NCBI RefSeq assembly: GCF_965216415.1
Contig: NZ_CBDCFU010000002.1
DNA from: Marivita sp003149565
Lineage (GTDB): Bacteria > Pseudomonadota > Alphaproteobacteria > Rhodobacterales > Rhodobacteraceae
Reading direction: 5' to 3' (one strand)
DNA: 64,000 nucleotides
This document shows positions 36,635 through 46,538 of this stretch, piece by piece. The notes beneath the pieces are model-generated. The model saw only the letters and a list, made by a program, of their open reading frames with translations, had not been told where the DNA came from and searched no databases. The translations under genes were made by a program, and so were the position numbers. How positions within the stretch are numbered: position 1 is the stretch's first letter; every line of letters begins with the position of its first letter.

Positions 36635-39310
36635 TTATCCTCCCAAAACGGCTTCGGCGGCCTTGATTGCAGCGTCGGCATTCGACGCCGAGGCACCACC
36701 GCCCTGCGCCATGTCTGGACGGCCACCGCCGCCCTTGCCGCCCAATTCTGGCACAGCGGCTTTGACCAGATCAACGGCGGAGACCGTTCCGGTCAGGTCA
36801 TCGGTGACACCAGCCGCCACCGCCGCCTTGCCCCCTGTATCCGCGATCAACAGCACCGCTCCGGACCCGAGGCGCTGCTTGTGCTCGTCGATCAGCGGCG
36901 GCAGGTCCTTGCCCGACACGCCTGTCAGCACCTGCGCGAGGAACTTCACGCCATTGATCTCGCGCGCCTCCGGGCCGCCACCTTGCCCTGCGCCACCGGC
37001 CATCGCCAGTTCACGGCGCAATTGCGCCACCTCGTTCGACAGCGCCTTGCGCTCATCCAGCAGTGCGCGCACCCGCGCCGGCACATCGGTCGCTTGCGAC
37101 TTCAACTCCAGCGCCACTTCCGCCAGACGGTGATCTTGCTCCGACAGGTAGCGGAACGCGTCTGCACCCGTGAGCGCTTCGATCCGACGAACACCGGCGC
37201 TGGATGCAGAATCGCCCAGTGTGACGAACACACCAATATCGCCGGTGCGCTGAACATGGGTCCCGCCGCAAAGTTCAAGCGAATAGGTGTTGCCATCCGT
37301 GCCCTTCCCCGAGCCCATTTGCGTGCCCATCGACACGACGCGCACCTCGTCTCCGTATTTCTCGCCGAACAGAGCCTGCGCCCCGATCGCGCGGGCATCA
37401 TCCGGGGTCATGATCCGTGTCTCGACCCGCGCGTTCTGGCGGATATAGGCGTTCACCTCGGCCTCGACCTGTCGCAGTTCATCTTGTGTCAGCGCCTTGC
37501 CGTGGCTGAAGTCGAACCGCAGTCGGTCCGGCGCATTGAGCGAGCCGCGCTGTGCGACGTGATCGCCAAGCGCCCGGCGCAATGCCTCGTGCAGCAGGTG
37601 GGTGGCCGAGTGGTTCGCACGAATTGCGGTGCGGCGGCTGTGATCGACCTCAAGCTGCACCGCCTCGCCCTTTCTGAATGTCCCGCTCTTGATGGTGACG
37701 TGATGCGCAAACACCTTGCCGCCGCCCATGCGCTGGGTGTCGGTCACCTCTGCCTGATCGTCCTCGTCCTCAAGTCGGCGCAGCCATCCTGTGTCCCCCA
37801 CCTGGCCACCAGCTTCTCCGTAAAAAGGTGTTTGGTTCAGTACGATCCAGCCGCTCTCTCCCTCTGCCAGGGCATCCACGACCGCGCCGTCCTTGATAAG
37901 TGCCAGCATCTGGCCTTCGGCGGTTTCGGTGTCGTAGCCCAGGAAATCGGTCGCGCCGTGGGTTTCGGCCAGATCGAACCAGATCGCAAGGTCTGCGGAT
38001 TCACCTGTGCCGGACCAAGCCGCCCGCGCCTTGGCCTTCTGTTCCGCCATCGCGGCGTCAAACCCTTCGGTGTCCACCGTCCGACCCTTTTCGCGCAGCG
38101 CGTCCTGTGTCAGGTCAAGCGGGAAGCCGTAGGTGTCATACAGCTTGAACGCGGCTGTTCCCGGTAGCGGTGCATCCTCGGCCAAACCGCTCAATTCCTC
38201 GTCGAGCAGTTTGAGACCTCGGTCCAGCGTCTGCTTGAATCGTGTCTCTTCCAGCTGCAGCGTTTCTTCAATCAGCGCTTGGGCCCGCGGAAGCTCCGGA
38301 TAGGCAGCCCCCATCTGGCGCACCAGCGCCGGGACCAGGCGGTGCATCACCGGATCCTGTGACCCCAGAAGATGCGCGTGCCGCATTGCGCGGCGCATGA
38401 TCCGGCGCAGCACGTAACCGCGCCCGTCATTTGACGGCATCACCCCGTCTGCGATCAGAAAGGACGTCGAGCGCAAATGGTCCGCGATCACCCGGTGATG
38501 GGTCTTGCCCGGACCATCGGGGTCAGACGACGTCACATCCGCCGACGCCTCGATGAGCGCGCGCATCGTGTCGGTGTCGTAATTGTCATGGCTGCCCTGC
38601 AAGAGTGCGCCGATCCGCTCAAGCCCCATGCCGGTGTCGATCGACTGCATGTCGAGGGCTTTCATCGAGCCGTCTTCAAACTGTTCGTTCTGCATGAAAA
38701 CGATGTTCCAGATCTCGATGAAACGATCACCGTCTTCCTCAGGGCTTCCCGGAGGTCCCCCCCAGATGTGGTCGCCGTGATCATAGAAAATCTCGGTGCA
38801 CGGTCCACATGGGCCTGTCGGCCCCATTTGCCAGAAATTGTCTGAAGTGGCGATCCGGATGATCCGGCTTTCCGGCACACCGACCTTTTTCCAGATCTCG
38901 AACGCCTCGTCATCGGTGTGGTAGATTGTGACGTAAAGGCGCTCAGCCGGGATGCCGAAATGCTTGGTGATCAGCTCCCACGCAAATGGGATCGCCTCTT
39001 CCTTGAAATAGTCGCCAAAACTGAAATTCCCCAGCATTTCAAAGAAGGTGTGGTGGCGCGCTGTGTAACCCACATTGTCGAGGTCATTGTGCTTGCCGCC
39101 GGCGCGCACACATTTCTGGGCCGTGGTTGCGCGCTTGTAGTCGCGGTGCTCGACACCGGTAAACAGGTTCTTGAACTGCACCATGCCCGAATTGGCGAAC
39201 ATGAGTGTTGGATCGTTGCGCGGCACAAGCGGGCTTGAGGCAACAATCTCGTGTCCCTGTTTCTCAAAATAATTCAGAAAAGTTGAGCGGATATCGTTCA
39301 GCGTGGGCAT
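36635..39310 (-). CDS. alaS: Alanyl-tRNA synthetase
   Basis: About 891 residues from ATG 39310 (MPTLNDIRSTFLNYFEKQGH); an in-frame ATG at 39328 is less likely. Class II core with FANSGMVQFKNLFTG, the editing domain HxxxH (ANHSATHLLHEALR) and CGGTHV zinc-site motif, and a C-terminal DHHA1 segment with GGGRPDMAQGGG. It charges tRNA-Ala and edits Ser/Gly. Downstream of recA on the same strand with a terminator-like hairpin between. Confidence 0.97.
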   Translation of the reverse strand: MPTLNDIRSTFLNYFEKQGHEIVASSPLVPRNDPTLMFANSGMVQFKNLFTGVEHRDYKRATTAQKCVRAGGKHNDLDNVGYTARHHTFFEMLGNFSFGDYFKEEAIPFAWELITKHFGIPAERLYVTIYHTDDEAFEIWKKVGVPESRIIRIATSDNFWQMGPTGPCGPCTEIFYDHGDHIWGGPPGSPEEDGDRFIEIWNIVFMQNEQFEDGSMKALDMQSIDTGMGLERIGALLQGSHDNYDTDTMRALIEASADVTSSDPDGPGKTHHRVIADHLRSTSFLIADGVMPSNDGRGYVLRRIMRRAMRHAHLLGSQDPVMHRLVPALVRQMGAAYPELPRAQALIEETLQLEETRFKQTLDRGLKLLDEELSGLAEDAPLPGTAAFKLYDTYGFPLDLTQDALREKGRTVDTEGFDAAMAEQKAKARAAWSGTGESADLAIWFDLAETHGATDFLGYDTETAEGQMLALIKDGAVVDALAEGESGWIVLNQTPFYGEAGGQVGDTGWLRRLEDEDDQAEVTDTQRMGGGKVFAHHVTIKSGTFRKGEAVQLEVDHSRRTAIRANHSATHLLHEALRRALGDHVAQRGSLNAPDRLRFDFSHGKALTQDELRQVEAEVNAYIRQNARVETRIMTPDDARAIGAQALFGEKYGDEVRVVSMGTQMGSGKGTDGNTYSLELCGGTHVQRTGDIGVFVTLGDSASSAGVRRIEALTGADAFRYLSEQDHRLAEVALELKSQATDVPARVRALLDERKALSNEVAQLRRELAMAGGAGQGGGPEAREINGVKFLAQVLTGVSGKDLPPLIDEHKQRLGSGAVLLIADTGGKAAVAAGVTDDLTGTVSAVDLVKAAVPELGGKGGGGRPDMAQGGGASASNADAAIKAAEAVLGG

Positions 39311-39415
39311 GTGTGACCTGACCTGCAAGGTATTTGGGGTCCGGGCGTTCCCGGTTCGGCCTGAAATAGCCCTTGGTTAAGGGGCTGTCCACAGCAGAGG
39401 TCGCCCTGAAACGCA

Positions 39416-39443
39416 AACAGGGTGACGGATTCGCCACCCTGTT
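39416..39443 (-). terminator. Hairpin downstream of recA, probable terminator
   Basis: A perfect 9-bp stem AACAGGGTG/CACCCTGTT (39416-39424 with 39435-39443) lies between recA and alaS. The T tract on the minus strand is weak (TTTGCGTTT). Confidence 0.55.
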
Positions 39444-39494
39444 TCACATTCCAGACATGTCAGGCGGGGTGCCCCCGTCTGCACATGGGTGGCT

Positions 39495-40571
39495 TTAACC
39501 GTCCAGCACGTCGCCATCCGTCTCGTCAGATGCGCTCATGTCGAAATCAAGACCATGAGCCGCGCGGATTTTATCCTCGATCTCCAACGCCATTGCGGTG
39601 TTTTCCTTCAGGAAGGTTTTGACGTTCTCACGCCCTTGCCCGATGCGTTCATCGCCGTAGGAATACCAGGCCCCGGACTTTTCAACGACGCCCGCTTTGA
39701 CACCCAGGTCAATCAATTCGCCGGTTTTCGAAATACCTTCGCCGTACATGATGTCGAACTCGACCTGCTTGAACGGCGGGGCCACCTTGTTCTTGACCAC
39801 CTTCACGCGGGTTGCGTTACCAACCACCTCATCCCGATCCTTGATCGCACCGATGCGGCGGATGTCCAGACGCACAGAGCTGTAGAACTTGAGCGCATTG
39901 CCACCTGTGGTGGTTTCGGGGCTGCCAAACATCACGCCGATTTTCATGCGGATCTGGTTGATGAAAATCACCATACAGTTCGATCGCGAAATCGAACTGG
40001 TGAGTTTGCGCATCGCTTGGCTCATCAGGCGGGCATGCACGCCCACGCTGCTGTCTCCCATATCGCCTTCAAGCTCGGATTTCGGCGTGAGAGCCGCAAC
40101 CGAGTCGACCACAACGAGGTTAACCGCACCCGATCGAACAAGCGTGTCGACGATCTCAAGCGCTTGTTCGCCGGTATCCGGTTGCGAAATCAGCAACTCG
40201 TCCAGATCGACACCCAGCTTTTTGGCATATTGCGGATCCAGCGCATGCTCCGCGTCGACAAAAGCGCATACGCCGCCCTTTTTTTGCTCTTCCGCCACAG
40301 AATGCAGCGTCAGCGTTGTCTTTCCCGAACTTTCCGGGCCATAAATTTCGATAATCCGGCCTTTGGGCAGACCGCCGATTCCAAGCGCGATGTCCAGGCC
40401 AAGCGAGCCCGTCGAGGTTGCCTCGATATCGCGCATGGCGTTCTCGCCACCCAGCTTCATGATCGACCCTTTGCCGAACTGGCGTTCGATCTGTGCCAGC
40501 GCCGAATCGAGAGCCTTTTGTTTGTTCGCGTCCCGCTTGCTATCCATGGTAAGAAGATCTGCCGTTGCCAT
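39495..40571 (-). CDS. recA: Recombinase A
   Basis: 358 residues: Walker A GPESSGKTTL (about 76-85), LDIALGIGGLPKGRIIEIYG, loop 2 region MFGSPETTTGGNALKFY and the C-terminal acidic tail. RecA drives homologous recombination and the SOS response through LexA self-cleavage. A LexA-type box lies 52 bases upstream. The ATG at 40571 has no strong ribosome site, but the protein N-terminus fits alphaproteobacterial RecA. Confidence 0.98.
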   Translation of the reverse strand: MATADLLTMDSKRDANKQKALDSALAQIERQFGKGSIMKLGGENAMRDIEATSTGSLGLDIALGIGGLPKGRIIEIYGPESSGKTTLTLHSVAEEQKKGGVCAFVDAEHALDPQYAKKLGVDLDELLISQPDTGEQALEIVDTLVRSGAVNLVVVDSVAALTPKSELEGDMGDSSVGVHARLMSQAMRKLTSSISRSNCMVIFINQIRMKIGVMFGSPETTTGGNALKFYSSVRLDIRRIGAIKDRDEVVGNATRVKVVKNKVAPPFKQVEFDIMYGEGISKTGELIDLGVKAGVVEKSGAWYSYGDERIGQGRENVKTFLKENTAMALEIEDKIRAAHGLDFDMSASDETDGDVLDG

Positions 40572-40622
40572 TGCTTTTGATCCTTATTCCACACCCCGCC
40601 CGGGGCGGCAATTGCTGCTTTT

Positions 40623-40637
40623 GTTCGCCTCTTGTTC
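40623..40637 (-). promoter_or_regulatory. LexA (SOS) box upstream of recA
   Basis: The direct repeat GTTC-N7-GTTC (GTTC at 40623-40626 and 40634-40637) is the known LexA-binding site of alphaproteobacteria. It lies 52 bases before the recA start, so recA is expected to be SOS-induced. Confidence 0.82.
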
Positions 40638-40752
40638 TCATCTCTTATGAGATCAAAACGCGAACATTTCAATGATTATTTTGCCGTTCACTGTTGCGCG
40701 CTTTGGTTAAGGAGTGGTTTATAAACACGCAGAATGAACCGAGGTGGCCTGT

Positions 40753-41355
40753 ATGATGGTGTTCTGGAACGAGCGATTGGTTCTTCTGTCGGTGCCCAAG
40801 ACCGGTACGCATGCCTATATGCAGGCGTTGGCGCCCCAAGCATCGATCGTGGTGAGCGACCCGCCCGAACTCAAACACGCGCCGGTTTATCGCTACAACC
40901 GCTTCTTTCGCCCGATGTTCGAAAAGATGGGGGCATCTGACCTCGAGCTGATGGCAGTGGTTCGCGAGCCTCTGAGTTGGTTTGGCAGTTGGTATCGCTA
41001 CCGCCAGCGTCCGGCATTGGATGGACGTCCGGCATCAACCAAAGGCATTGGATTTGATGCGTTTCTTGCTGCCTGTTGCGATCCATCGCCACCACCATTC
41101 GCAAATGTTGGCAGTCAGGCCAAATTCGTCGAAGCGCGCCCGAACGGCACAGCCGTTCGGCATTTCTTCCGCTACGAAGACCAATCCGGGATTCAGACGT
41201 TTTTGACGGAACGCTTGGGCGTTTTGCCAGCGATTCCCCAGGCCAATGTGTCGCCCCGAATGCCTCTGGAGGTCTCGCCGCTGGTCGAAGAGCAAGTCAG
41301 ACAGGCCCGCGCTTCGGAATTCGCGCTATGGGATTCGATCCCGGTGCGGGGGTGA
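40753..41355 (+). CDS. Sulfotransferase-like protein
   Basis: About 200 residues. The N-terminal VLLSVPKTGTHAYMQALA contains the P-x-T-G-T-type phosphosulfate-binding loop of sulfotransferases, and ELMAVVREPLSWFGSWYRYR is the second (3-prime phosphate) motif. The acceptor is unknown. Some database entries for such Roseobacter proteins carry the misleading name gamma-glutamyl kinase; no such domain is seen. The ATG at 40753 is preferred (ATGATG after CCGAGG). It diverges from recA and converges with cckA. Confidence 0.72.
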   Translation: MMVFWNERLVLLSVPKTGTHAYMQALAPQASIVVSDPPELKHAPVYRYNRFFRPMFEKMGASDLELMAVVREPLSWFGSWYRYRQRPALDGRPASTKGIGFDAFLAACCDPSPPPFANVGSQAKFVEARPNGTAVRHFFRYEDQSGIQTFLTERLGVLPAIPQANVSPRMPLEVSPLVEEQVRQARASEFALWDSIPVRG

Positions 41356-41369
41356 TCCGTTGGCCTGAC

Positions 41370-43700
41370 CTACTGTACTGCAAGTGCGTCATCTACATGC
41401 GGCGCCGTAGCTATTTGCTGATTGACGATCGCGGTCAATTCGACAAGCGAGAACGGCTTTGCCAGAAAAGCGGACTCCTCGATCCGCGCGCCTTGGGATT
41501 TGAAAACATCCTCGGCATAGCCGGACATGAATACCACCGGAACGTCAGGGCGCTTTTGCCGCGCTTGGCGCACCCAGCTTGGCCCATCAAGACCGGGCAT
41601 CACAACATCGGTGACAAAGATGTCGACCTTGAGGTCAGGGTCTTCCAACAGTTCTAGCGCGTCCTCAGCGCTGCCCGCTTCGATCACCTGAAACCCACGA
41701 TGCGCCAATGCACGGGACGCAAAAGCACGCACGGGCGCCTCATCTTCGACAAGCAGGACAACTTCATCGCCAAAGCGCGCTGGTGTCGCGCGGATCGGTT
41801 CGGTTGCAACCGGGACGGTTTGCTCGGGCGCGTCACAGACTGGAAACATCAGGGTGAACACGCTGCCTGCATCGGGCGTGCTGTCGACAAAAATAAAGCC
41901 GCCGGTCTGTTTTACAATGCCGTAGACCGTAGACAGTCCCAACCCGGTCCCCTCTCCGGTGCGCTTGGTCGTGTAGAAGGGTTCAAACACCTTTTCGATC
42001 TTGTCGGTCGCGATTCCCACACCTTCATCCTGAACCCGCACCACTACATATGCGCCAGCCGGGACACGGGCGCGCCCGTGCGTCATCGGTTTGTCCAACA
42101 CCCGCTGTTCGGTTTCGATCAGGATGGTGCCACCTTTGGTCATGGCGTCGCGGGCATTGACGACAAGGTTCATGATGACCTGTTCCAATTGCCGTTTGTC
42201 GGCGCGAATGGGCGGGAGAGATGGCGTCTGGCGCAACTCCAGAGCCACTTTTTCGCCAACGAGGCGATTAAGGAGATGTGTCAGGTCGGACAGGATATCA
42301 CGCAATTCAAGCCGTTCGGGTCGCAAGGTTTGTTTGCGGGAGAACGCCAGCAATTGCCCAACCAGTGCGGCTGCGCGGTTTGCGTTCTGATGGATCTGCA
42401 CCAGGTCCGCGTATTCCGGATCGCCCTGATCATGACGCAGCAGCAAGAGGTCGCAATGCCCTGAAATTGCGGTCAAAAGGTTGTTGAAGTCATGCGCCAC
42501 GCCGCCAGCCAACTGGCCGATGGCCTGCATTTTCTGGCTTTGCACAAATTGCGCTTCAAGGCTTTTGAGCTCTGTTGCGTCGTTCAAGACAGCGACCAGA
42601 AGGACCTCGCCGTTTTCGACGACCCTGGTCAGGGTTACCTGCACAAAAACTTCCCGTTCGGGCCGGGTCAGGCGCAGAAATTCCGACCGCCCCAGTCCTT
42701 TTCCCTCAGCGGCATCTGACAGCCAGTCCGGGATTGAACGCCCCAACCCTTCCATCAAATCGGCAAGACACCGGTCATTCTCGGCGTCGGCGTGCAAAAG
42801 ATCGCGGGCTGACCGGTTGGCTTTGGCGATCTCCCCGACCGGCGTCACCTTGAGCAGAGGCACCGGCAGCGTTTCAAACCCCATATCCGGGTCGAAATCG
42901 GCGTCACTCTGGTTCGATGGCACAAACACCAGTTCTTCGCGCCCCATGCCCGCCGGATGCACATTGACGGTAAAATCCTGCGCCGTTCCGTCGGTGCGGA
43001 TGCGATGGGTGTGACCTGGGCGCAATGGTGGATCGGTGATCAGATCTTCGATGGTCCGCACGCGACCACCTGCCAGTGCGCGGGCAGCACCGTTCATCCA
43101 GAGCACCGTTCCCCCGCGCCCAAGGGTCAGCGCTGGATATTGCACGCGCCCCAGTGCCGCCGGATCATCTTTGGCCAGAAACACTTCGAGACGCCAAAGT
43201 AAGGCACCCGCGCCAACCTGATGTGCACTCAACTGGAGATGCCGATCCGGCAGGACCACCTTTTCCGTTCCGATTCCATCTGCGGCCACCGCCATTTCAA
43301 CTCTGTGTATGAGGCCCGACGCATCCGCCACCTGCGCGCCGACCACGTCGCGCAGACATTGCCCGCGTCGCACGTGCAGCGATTTCGCGGCGATCCAGTT
43401 GGCTTGCCGAATGACGCCATCGGTGCCCGTGATGATGCAAGGCAGAACGTCATGCTCAACCAACTGGGCCATGTTTCGCAGCGTCCGATTGAATAAAGTC
43501 TTTTGCAGGCCGAGCCACGCGACCAGGCCTATGGCTACCACAGCGCATACCACCCCAGCGGCTCCCAAACCTTGCCGCACGGCTCCTTCCGGAGCGAGCA
43601 TGTAAAGGCCAGCCAGAAAGGCCGCAAACATCAAGGGTACCAGCACTGATGAAACGGGTTGCTTGGCGAAAACACCGGCACTGTGAGAGAAACGCATCAA
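41370..43700 (-). CDS. cckA: Cell-cycle hybrid histidine kinase CckA
   Basis: 776 residues: two membrane helices at about 18-38 and 44-64, two PAS-like regions, a HisKA domain with GGVAHDFNNLLTAISGH phospho-acceptor His (about residue 400), an HATPase domain (DEGVGIATD, GTGLGLSTVYGIVKQTGG) and a C-terminal receiver domain with VDIFVTDVVMPGLDG and AKPF. This is CckA, which phosphorylates ChpT and so controls CtrA activity, motility and gene-transfer-agent production in Rhodobacterales. The start is at ATG-ATG 43700/43697. No ctrA or chpT is in the window. Confidence 0.93.
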   Translation of the reverse strand: MMRFSHSAGVFAKQPVSSVLVPLMFAAFLAGLYMLAPEGAVRQGLGAAGVVCAVVAIGLVAWLGLQKTLFNRTLRNMAQLVEHDVLPCIITGTDGVIRQANWIAAKSLHVRRGQCLRDVVGAQVADASGLIHRVEMAVAADGIGTEKVVLPDRHLQLSAHQVGAGALLWRLEVFLAKDDPAALGRVQYPALTLGRGGTVLWMNGAARALAGGRVRTIEDLITDPPLRPGHTHRIRTDGTAQDFTVNVHPAGMGREELVFVPSNQSDADFDPDMGFETLPVPLLKVTPVGEIAKANRSARDLLHADAENDRCLADLMEGLGRSIPDWLSDAAEGKGLGRSEFLRLTRPEREVFVQVTLTRVVENGEVLLVAVLNDATELKSLEAQFVQSQKMQAIGQLAGGVAHDFNNLLTAISGHCDLLLLRHDQGDPEYADLVQIHQNANRAAALVGQLLAFSRKQTLRPERLELRDILSDLTHLLNRLVGEKVALELRQTPSLPPIRADKRQLEQVIMNLVVNARDAMTKGGTILIETEQRVLDKPMTHGRARVPAGAYVVVRVQDEGVGIATDKIEKVFEPFYTTKRTGEGTGLGLSTVYGIVKQTGGFIFVDSTPDAGSVFTLMFPVCDAPEQTVPVATEPIRATPARFGDEVVLLVEDEAPVRAFASRALAHRGFQVIEAGSAEDALELLEDPDLKVDIFVTDVVMPGLDGPSWVRQARQKRPDVPVVFMSGYAEDVFKSQGARIEESAFLAKPFSLVELTAIVNQQIATAPHVDDALAVQ

Positions 43701-43791
43701 TGTGGCCCTTGGGAACAGGTTCCTCGCTATATGACCCCAAGAGCCTTAAGCGACGCTTAACAAGAAAACTCGCTTAAGTTGTATTTATATT

Positions 43792-44943
43792 TTATCTTCT
43801 TGTCAAGCGAGCTACAAAGAACCCGTCCCCACCAGCGTCAAGCCCAAAGCGGGTGGCTTGCTGACAGATCCAGTCGGGATGGCGGTCCAGAAACTTTGCA
43901 ATTTGAGCTTCGTTTTCGCAGCTCAGAACCGAACATGTGGCATAGGCCAGCGTGCCCTCTGACCCGACAAGGTCGGTAACCCGGTCCAAGATATCGGCCT
44001 GTGTGCGCGTCAGGGTCTCGAGTTGTTCAGGCGTCAAACGCCACTTGCCTTCGGGCGCACGGCGCCATGAACCGCTGCCCGAACAGGGCACGTCACACAA
44101 GACCAGATCATACGGTCCCTTTGGCTTGGCGACCTGCCGCACCTCGGCACCGGCGCGCTCGGCGCGGGTCGGCAGATCAGACATCCGGCGCGGATCGGCA
44201 TCATGCGCCTCAATCATGCCACGCAGCCGTGCGGCAAGCGCCAAGGTTTTGCCGCCACCCCCCGCACAATAATCGAGACAGCGCATTCCCGGCGTCAGGG
44301 TCAGGCTATCCACCACCGCCTGGCTGGCGACATCCTGCAATTCGACCAGACCGGTGCGGAAAGCTTCGGATTGCGAAATGCGCCGCGCCCCTTTGGTGAC
44401 CTCCAGCGCAGTCATCGACAGCGGGTGCGCAGCGGTCTCGATCCCATCTGCCCGCAATGCATCCTGCGCCTTGGCGCGCTCGGTCTTAAGCAAATTAACC
44501 CGCAGGAACACCGAGGCTCGGTGGCGCAACGTTTCAGCCACCGCGTCAGCTTCGCCACCCAAGTCATTGGAAAAAATATCTGAAAGCCAATCCGGCAGAT
44601 CCCGTGCAATCGCGCCTTCAGATGGTGATCCCGCCGCCATTTCCTGAGGTGTCATCGCAGAGAGCGCGTAGCCATCGCCGGTAAACACGCTCGCCGGATC
44701 AACATCTGTCTGCCGCAACCGTCCCAGAACCCTGGCCCGTCCGGTTTCTCCTCCGCCAAGCGCGGCTGTGCTGCGCCAACACCGCAGGATGTCAAAAACA
44801 TGATCACGGACCGCAGCCCGGTCCTTGGAGCCGGCAAATCGCGATTTCCGCGCCCAGGTGGTCAGCGCTTTCTCCGCCGGTTCACCGTCTGCGATCTGAT
44901 CCAGAATGTCGGCTGCAGCGGCCCATCTCGCGGCGGGGGTCAT
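43792..44943 (-). CDS. rsmB: rRNA (cytosine-C5) methyltransferase, RsmB/NOP2-Sun type
   Basis: 383 residues: an N-terminal NusB-like helical domain, then a SAM-methyltransferase with CLDYCAGGGGKTLALAARL (SAM loop), LCDVPCSGSGSWRRAPEGKW (motif IV with a catalytic Cys) and YATCSVLSCENE (motif VI, second Cys). These mark the RsmB group that methylates C967 in 16S rRNA; the exact site here is inferred. It is 9 bases after guaB on the same strand, so probably co-transcribed. Confidence 0.88.
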   Translation of the reverse strand: MTPAARWAAAADILDQIADGEPAEKALTTWARKSRFAGSKDRAAVRDHVFDILRCWRSTAALGGGETGRARVLGRLRQTDVDPASVFTGDGYALSAMTPQEMAAGSPSEGAIARDLPDWLSDIFSNDLGGEADAVAETLRHRASVFLRVNLLKTERAKAQDALRADGIETAAHPLSMTALEVTKGARRISQSEAFRTGLVELQDVASQAVVDSLTLTPGMRCLDYCAGGGGKTLALAARLRGMIEAHDADPRRMSDLPTRAERAGAEVRQVAKPKGPYDLVLCDVPCSGSGSWRRAPEGKWRLTPEQLETLTRTQADILDRVTDLVGSEGTLAYATCSVLSCENEAQIAKFLDRHPDWICQQATRFGLDAGGDGFFVARLTRR

Positions 44944-44952
44944 ACTGAAAGA

Positions 44953-46401
44953 TCACGCAAGCCGGTAATTCGGCGACTCGCGGGTGATCTGGACGTCATG
45001 CACGTGACTTTCCTTGAGCCCAGCTCCGGTGATTTTCACAAACTGGCAGTTGCGGCGCATCTCTTCGATCGTGGCGCAACCGGTATACCCCATCGCGGCG
45101 CGCAATCCGCCCACCAACTGATGGATCACTGTTCCGGCCGATCCCTTGTAAGGCACCTGCCCCTCGATCCCCTCCGGGACCAGCTTGTCATTGGCAGCGT
45201 CCTTCTGGAAATAGCGATCCGCCGAGCCGCGAGCCATGGCGCCAAGGCTGCCCATGCCGCGGTAGGATTTGAAGCTGCGGCCTTGGTAAAGGATCACCTC
45301 TCCTGGGGACTCGTCCGTGCCCGCGATCATGCTGCCCACCATTGCGCAGGATGCTCCAGCCGCGATAGCTTTGGCGAAATCGCCCGAGAACTTGATGCCG
45401 CCGTCAGCAATGACAGGAATGTCGCCTGCGGCCTTGGCGCAATCCATGACGGCAGTAAGCTGGGGAACACCGACACCGGCAACCATACGCGTTGTGCAGA
45501 TCGAACCCGGCCCAATGCCGACCTTGATTGCATCGGCGCCAGCATCGATCAGCGCACGTGTCGCTTCGGCTGTGGCGACGTTGCCTGCGATCACCTGCAC
45601 TTGGTTCGACAGGGTCTTGGCGCGGGTAACTGCCTCGATCACGCCCCGGCTGTGGCCATGCGCGGTGTCGATCACAACGATGTCCACACCAGCAGCTACG
45701 AGTTCCTGCGTGCGTTCAAAGCCCGCATCCCCCACCGAAGTGGCAGCGGCGACGCGCAAACGGCCCAGGTCGTCCTTGCAAGCGGTCGGGTTCAAAACGG
45801 CTTTTTGTGTGTCTTTCAGGGTCAGAAGACCCGTCAACTTGTCATTTGCGTCCACCACGAGCAGCTTTTCTATGCGGCGGGATTTCATCAGGCTGATCGC
45901 TTCTTCGCGGTCAGCCGGTTCGCGCAAAATGGCAAGGTCCTTGGACGTCATCATCACATTCACAGGCGTGTCGTCCGAGGTGGCGAAACGCATGTCGCGG
46001 TTGGTGACGATCCCCACGACACGCCCCCCATCGTCGACCACCGGGAAGCCCGTGAAATTGTACCGGTCAATCAGGGCCTTGGCATCGGCCAGCGTCTGAT
46101 CGGCCCGCAGGGTGACCGGGCTGTAGACGATACCGCTCTCAAAGCGTTTGACGCGGCGCACTTCGCGGGCCTGCTGTTCGACGCTCAGGTTCTTGTGGAT
46201 CACGCCCATACCGCCTGCCTGCGCCATGGTTATCGCCATGCGGCCTTCGGTGACCGTGTCCATGGCGGAACTGAGCAACGGGATGTTCAGCGCTATTGAT
46301 TTCGTCACGCGCGTCCGGGTGTCTGCCGTGGCCGGCAAAACCTCGGATGCCCCCGGCACCAGCAGAACATCATCAAAGGTGAGAGCCTCGCGAATCTCCA
46401 T
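44953..46401 (-). CDS. guaB: IMP dehydrogenase
   Basis: 482 residues: TFDDVLLVPGASEVLP near the start, the two CBS domains in the first third (residues about 95-210, with GFPVVDDGGRVVGIVTNRD), and the catalytic loop GIGPGSICTTR with the active-site Cys, followed by DGGIKFSGDFAKAIAAGASCAM. It oxidises IMP to XMP, the first committed step of GMP synthesis. The rsmB gene follows at 9 bases. Confidence 0.97.
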   Translation of the reverse strand: MEIREALTFDDVLLVPGASEVLPATADTRTRVTKSIALNIPLLSSAMDTVTEGRMAITMAQAGGMGVIHKNLSVEQQAREVRRVKRFESGIVYSPVTLRADQTLADAKALIDRYNFTGFPVVDDGGRVVGIVTNRDMRFATSDDTPVNVMMTSKDLAILREPADREEAISLMKSRRIEKLLVVDANDKLTGLLTLKDTQKAVLNPTACKDDLGRLRVAAATSVGDAGFERTQELVAAGVDIVVIDTAHGHSRGVIEAVTRAKTLSNQVQVIAGNVATAEATRALIDAGADAIKVGIGPGSICTTRMVAGVGVPQLTAVMDCAKAAGDIPVIADGGIKFSGDFAKAIAAGASCAMVGSMIAGTDESPGEVILYQGRSFKSYRGMGSLGAMARGSADRYFQKDAANDKLVPEGIEGQVPYKGSAGTVIHQLVGGLRAAMGYTGCATIEEMRRNCQFVKITGAGLKESHVHDVQITRESPNYRLA

Positions 46402-46538
46402 CGGAATCCCTTTCCAAGGACAGCATCGTTAGGCACGTCCCTATCGCATGGCTTGGCAGTGGGGGAAAGCCCCAATCCGCTCTTTACGCCTGCGTGCCGC
46501 TGCCGCAGTCTGCGACCATACCAACAGGAGCACCACGC

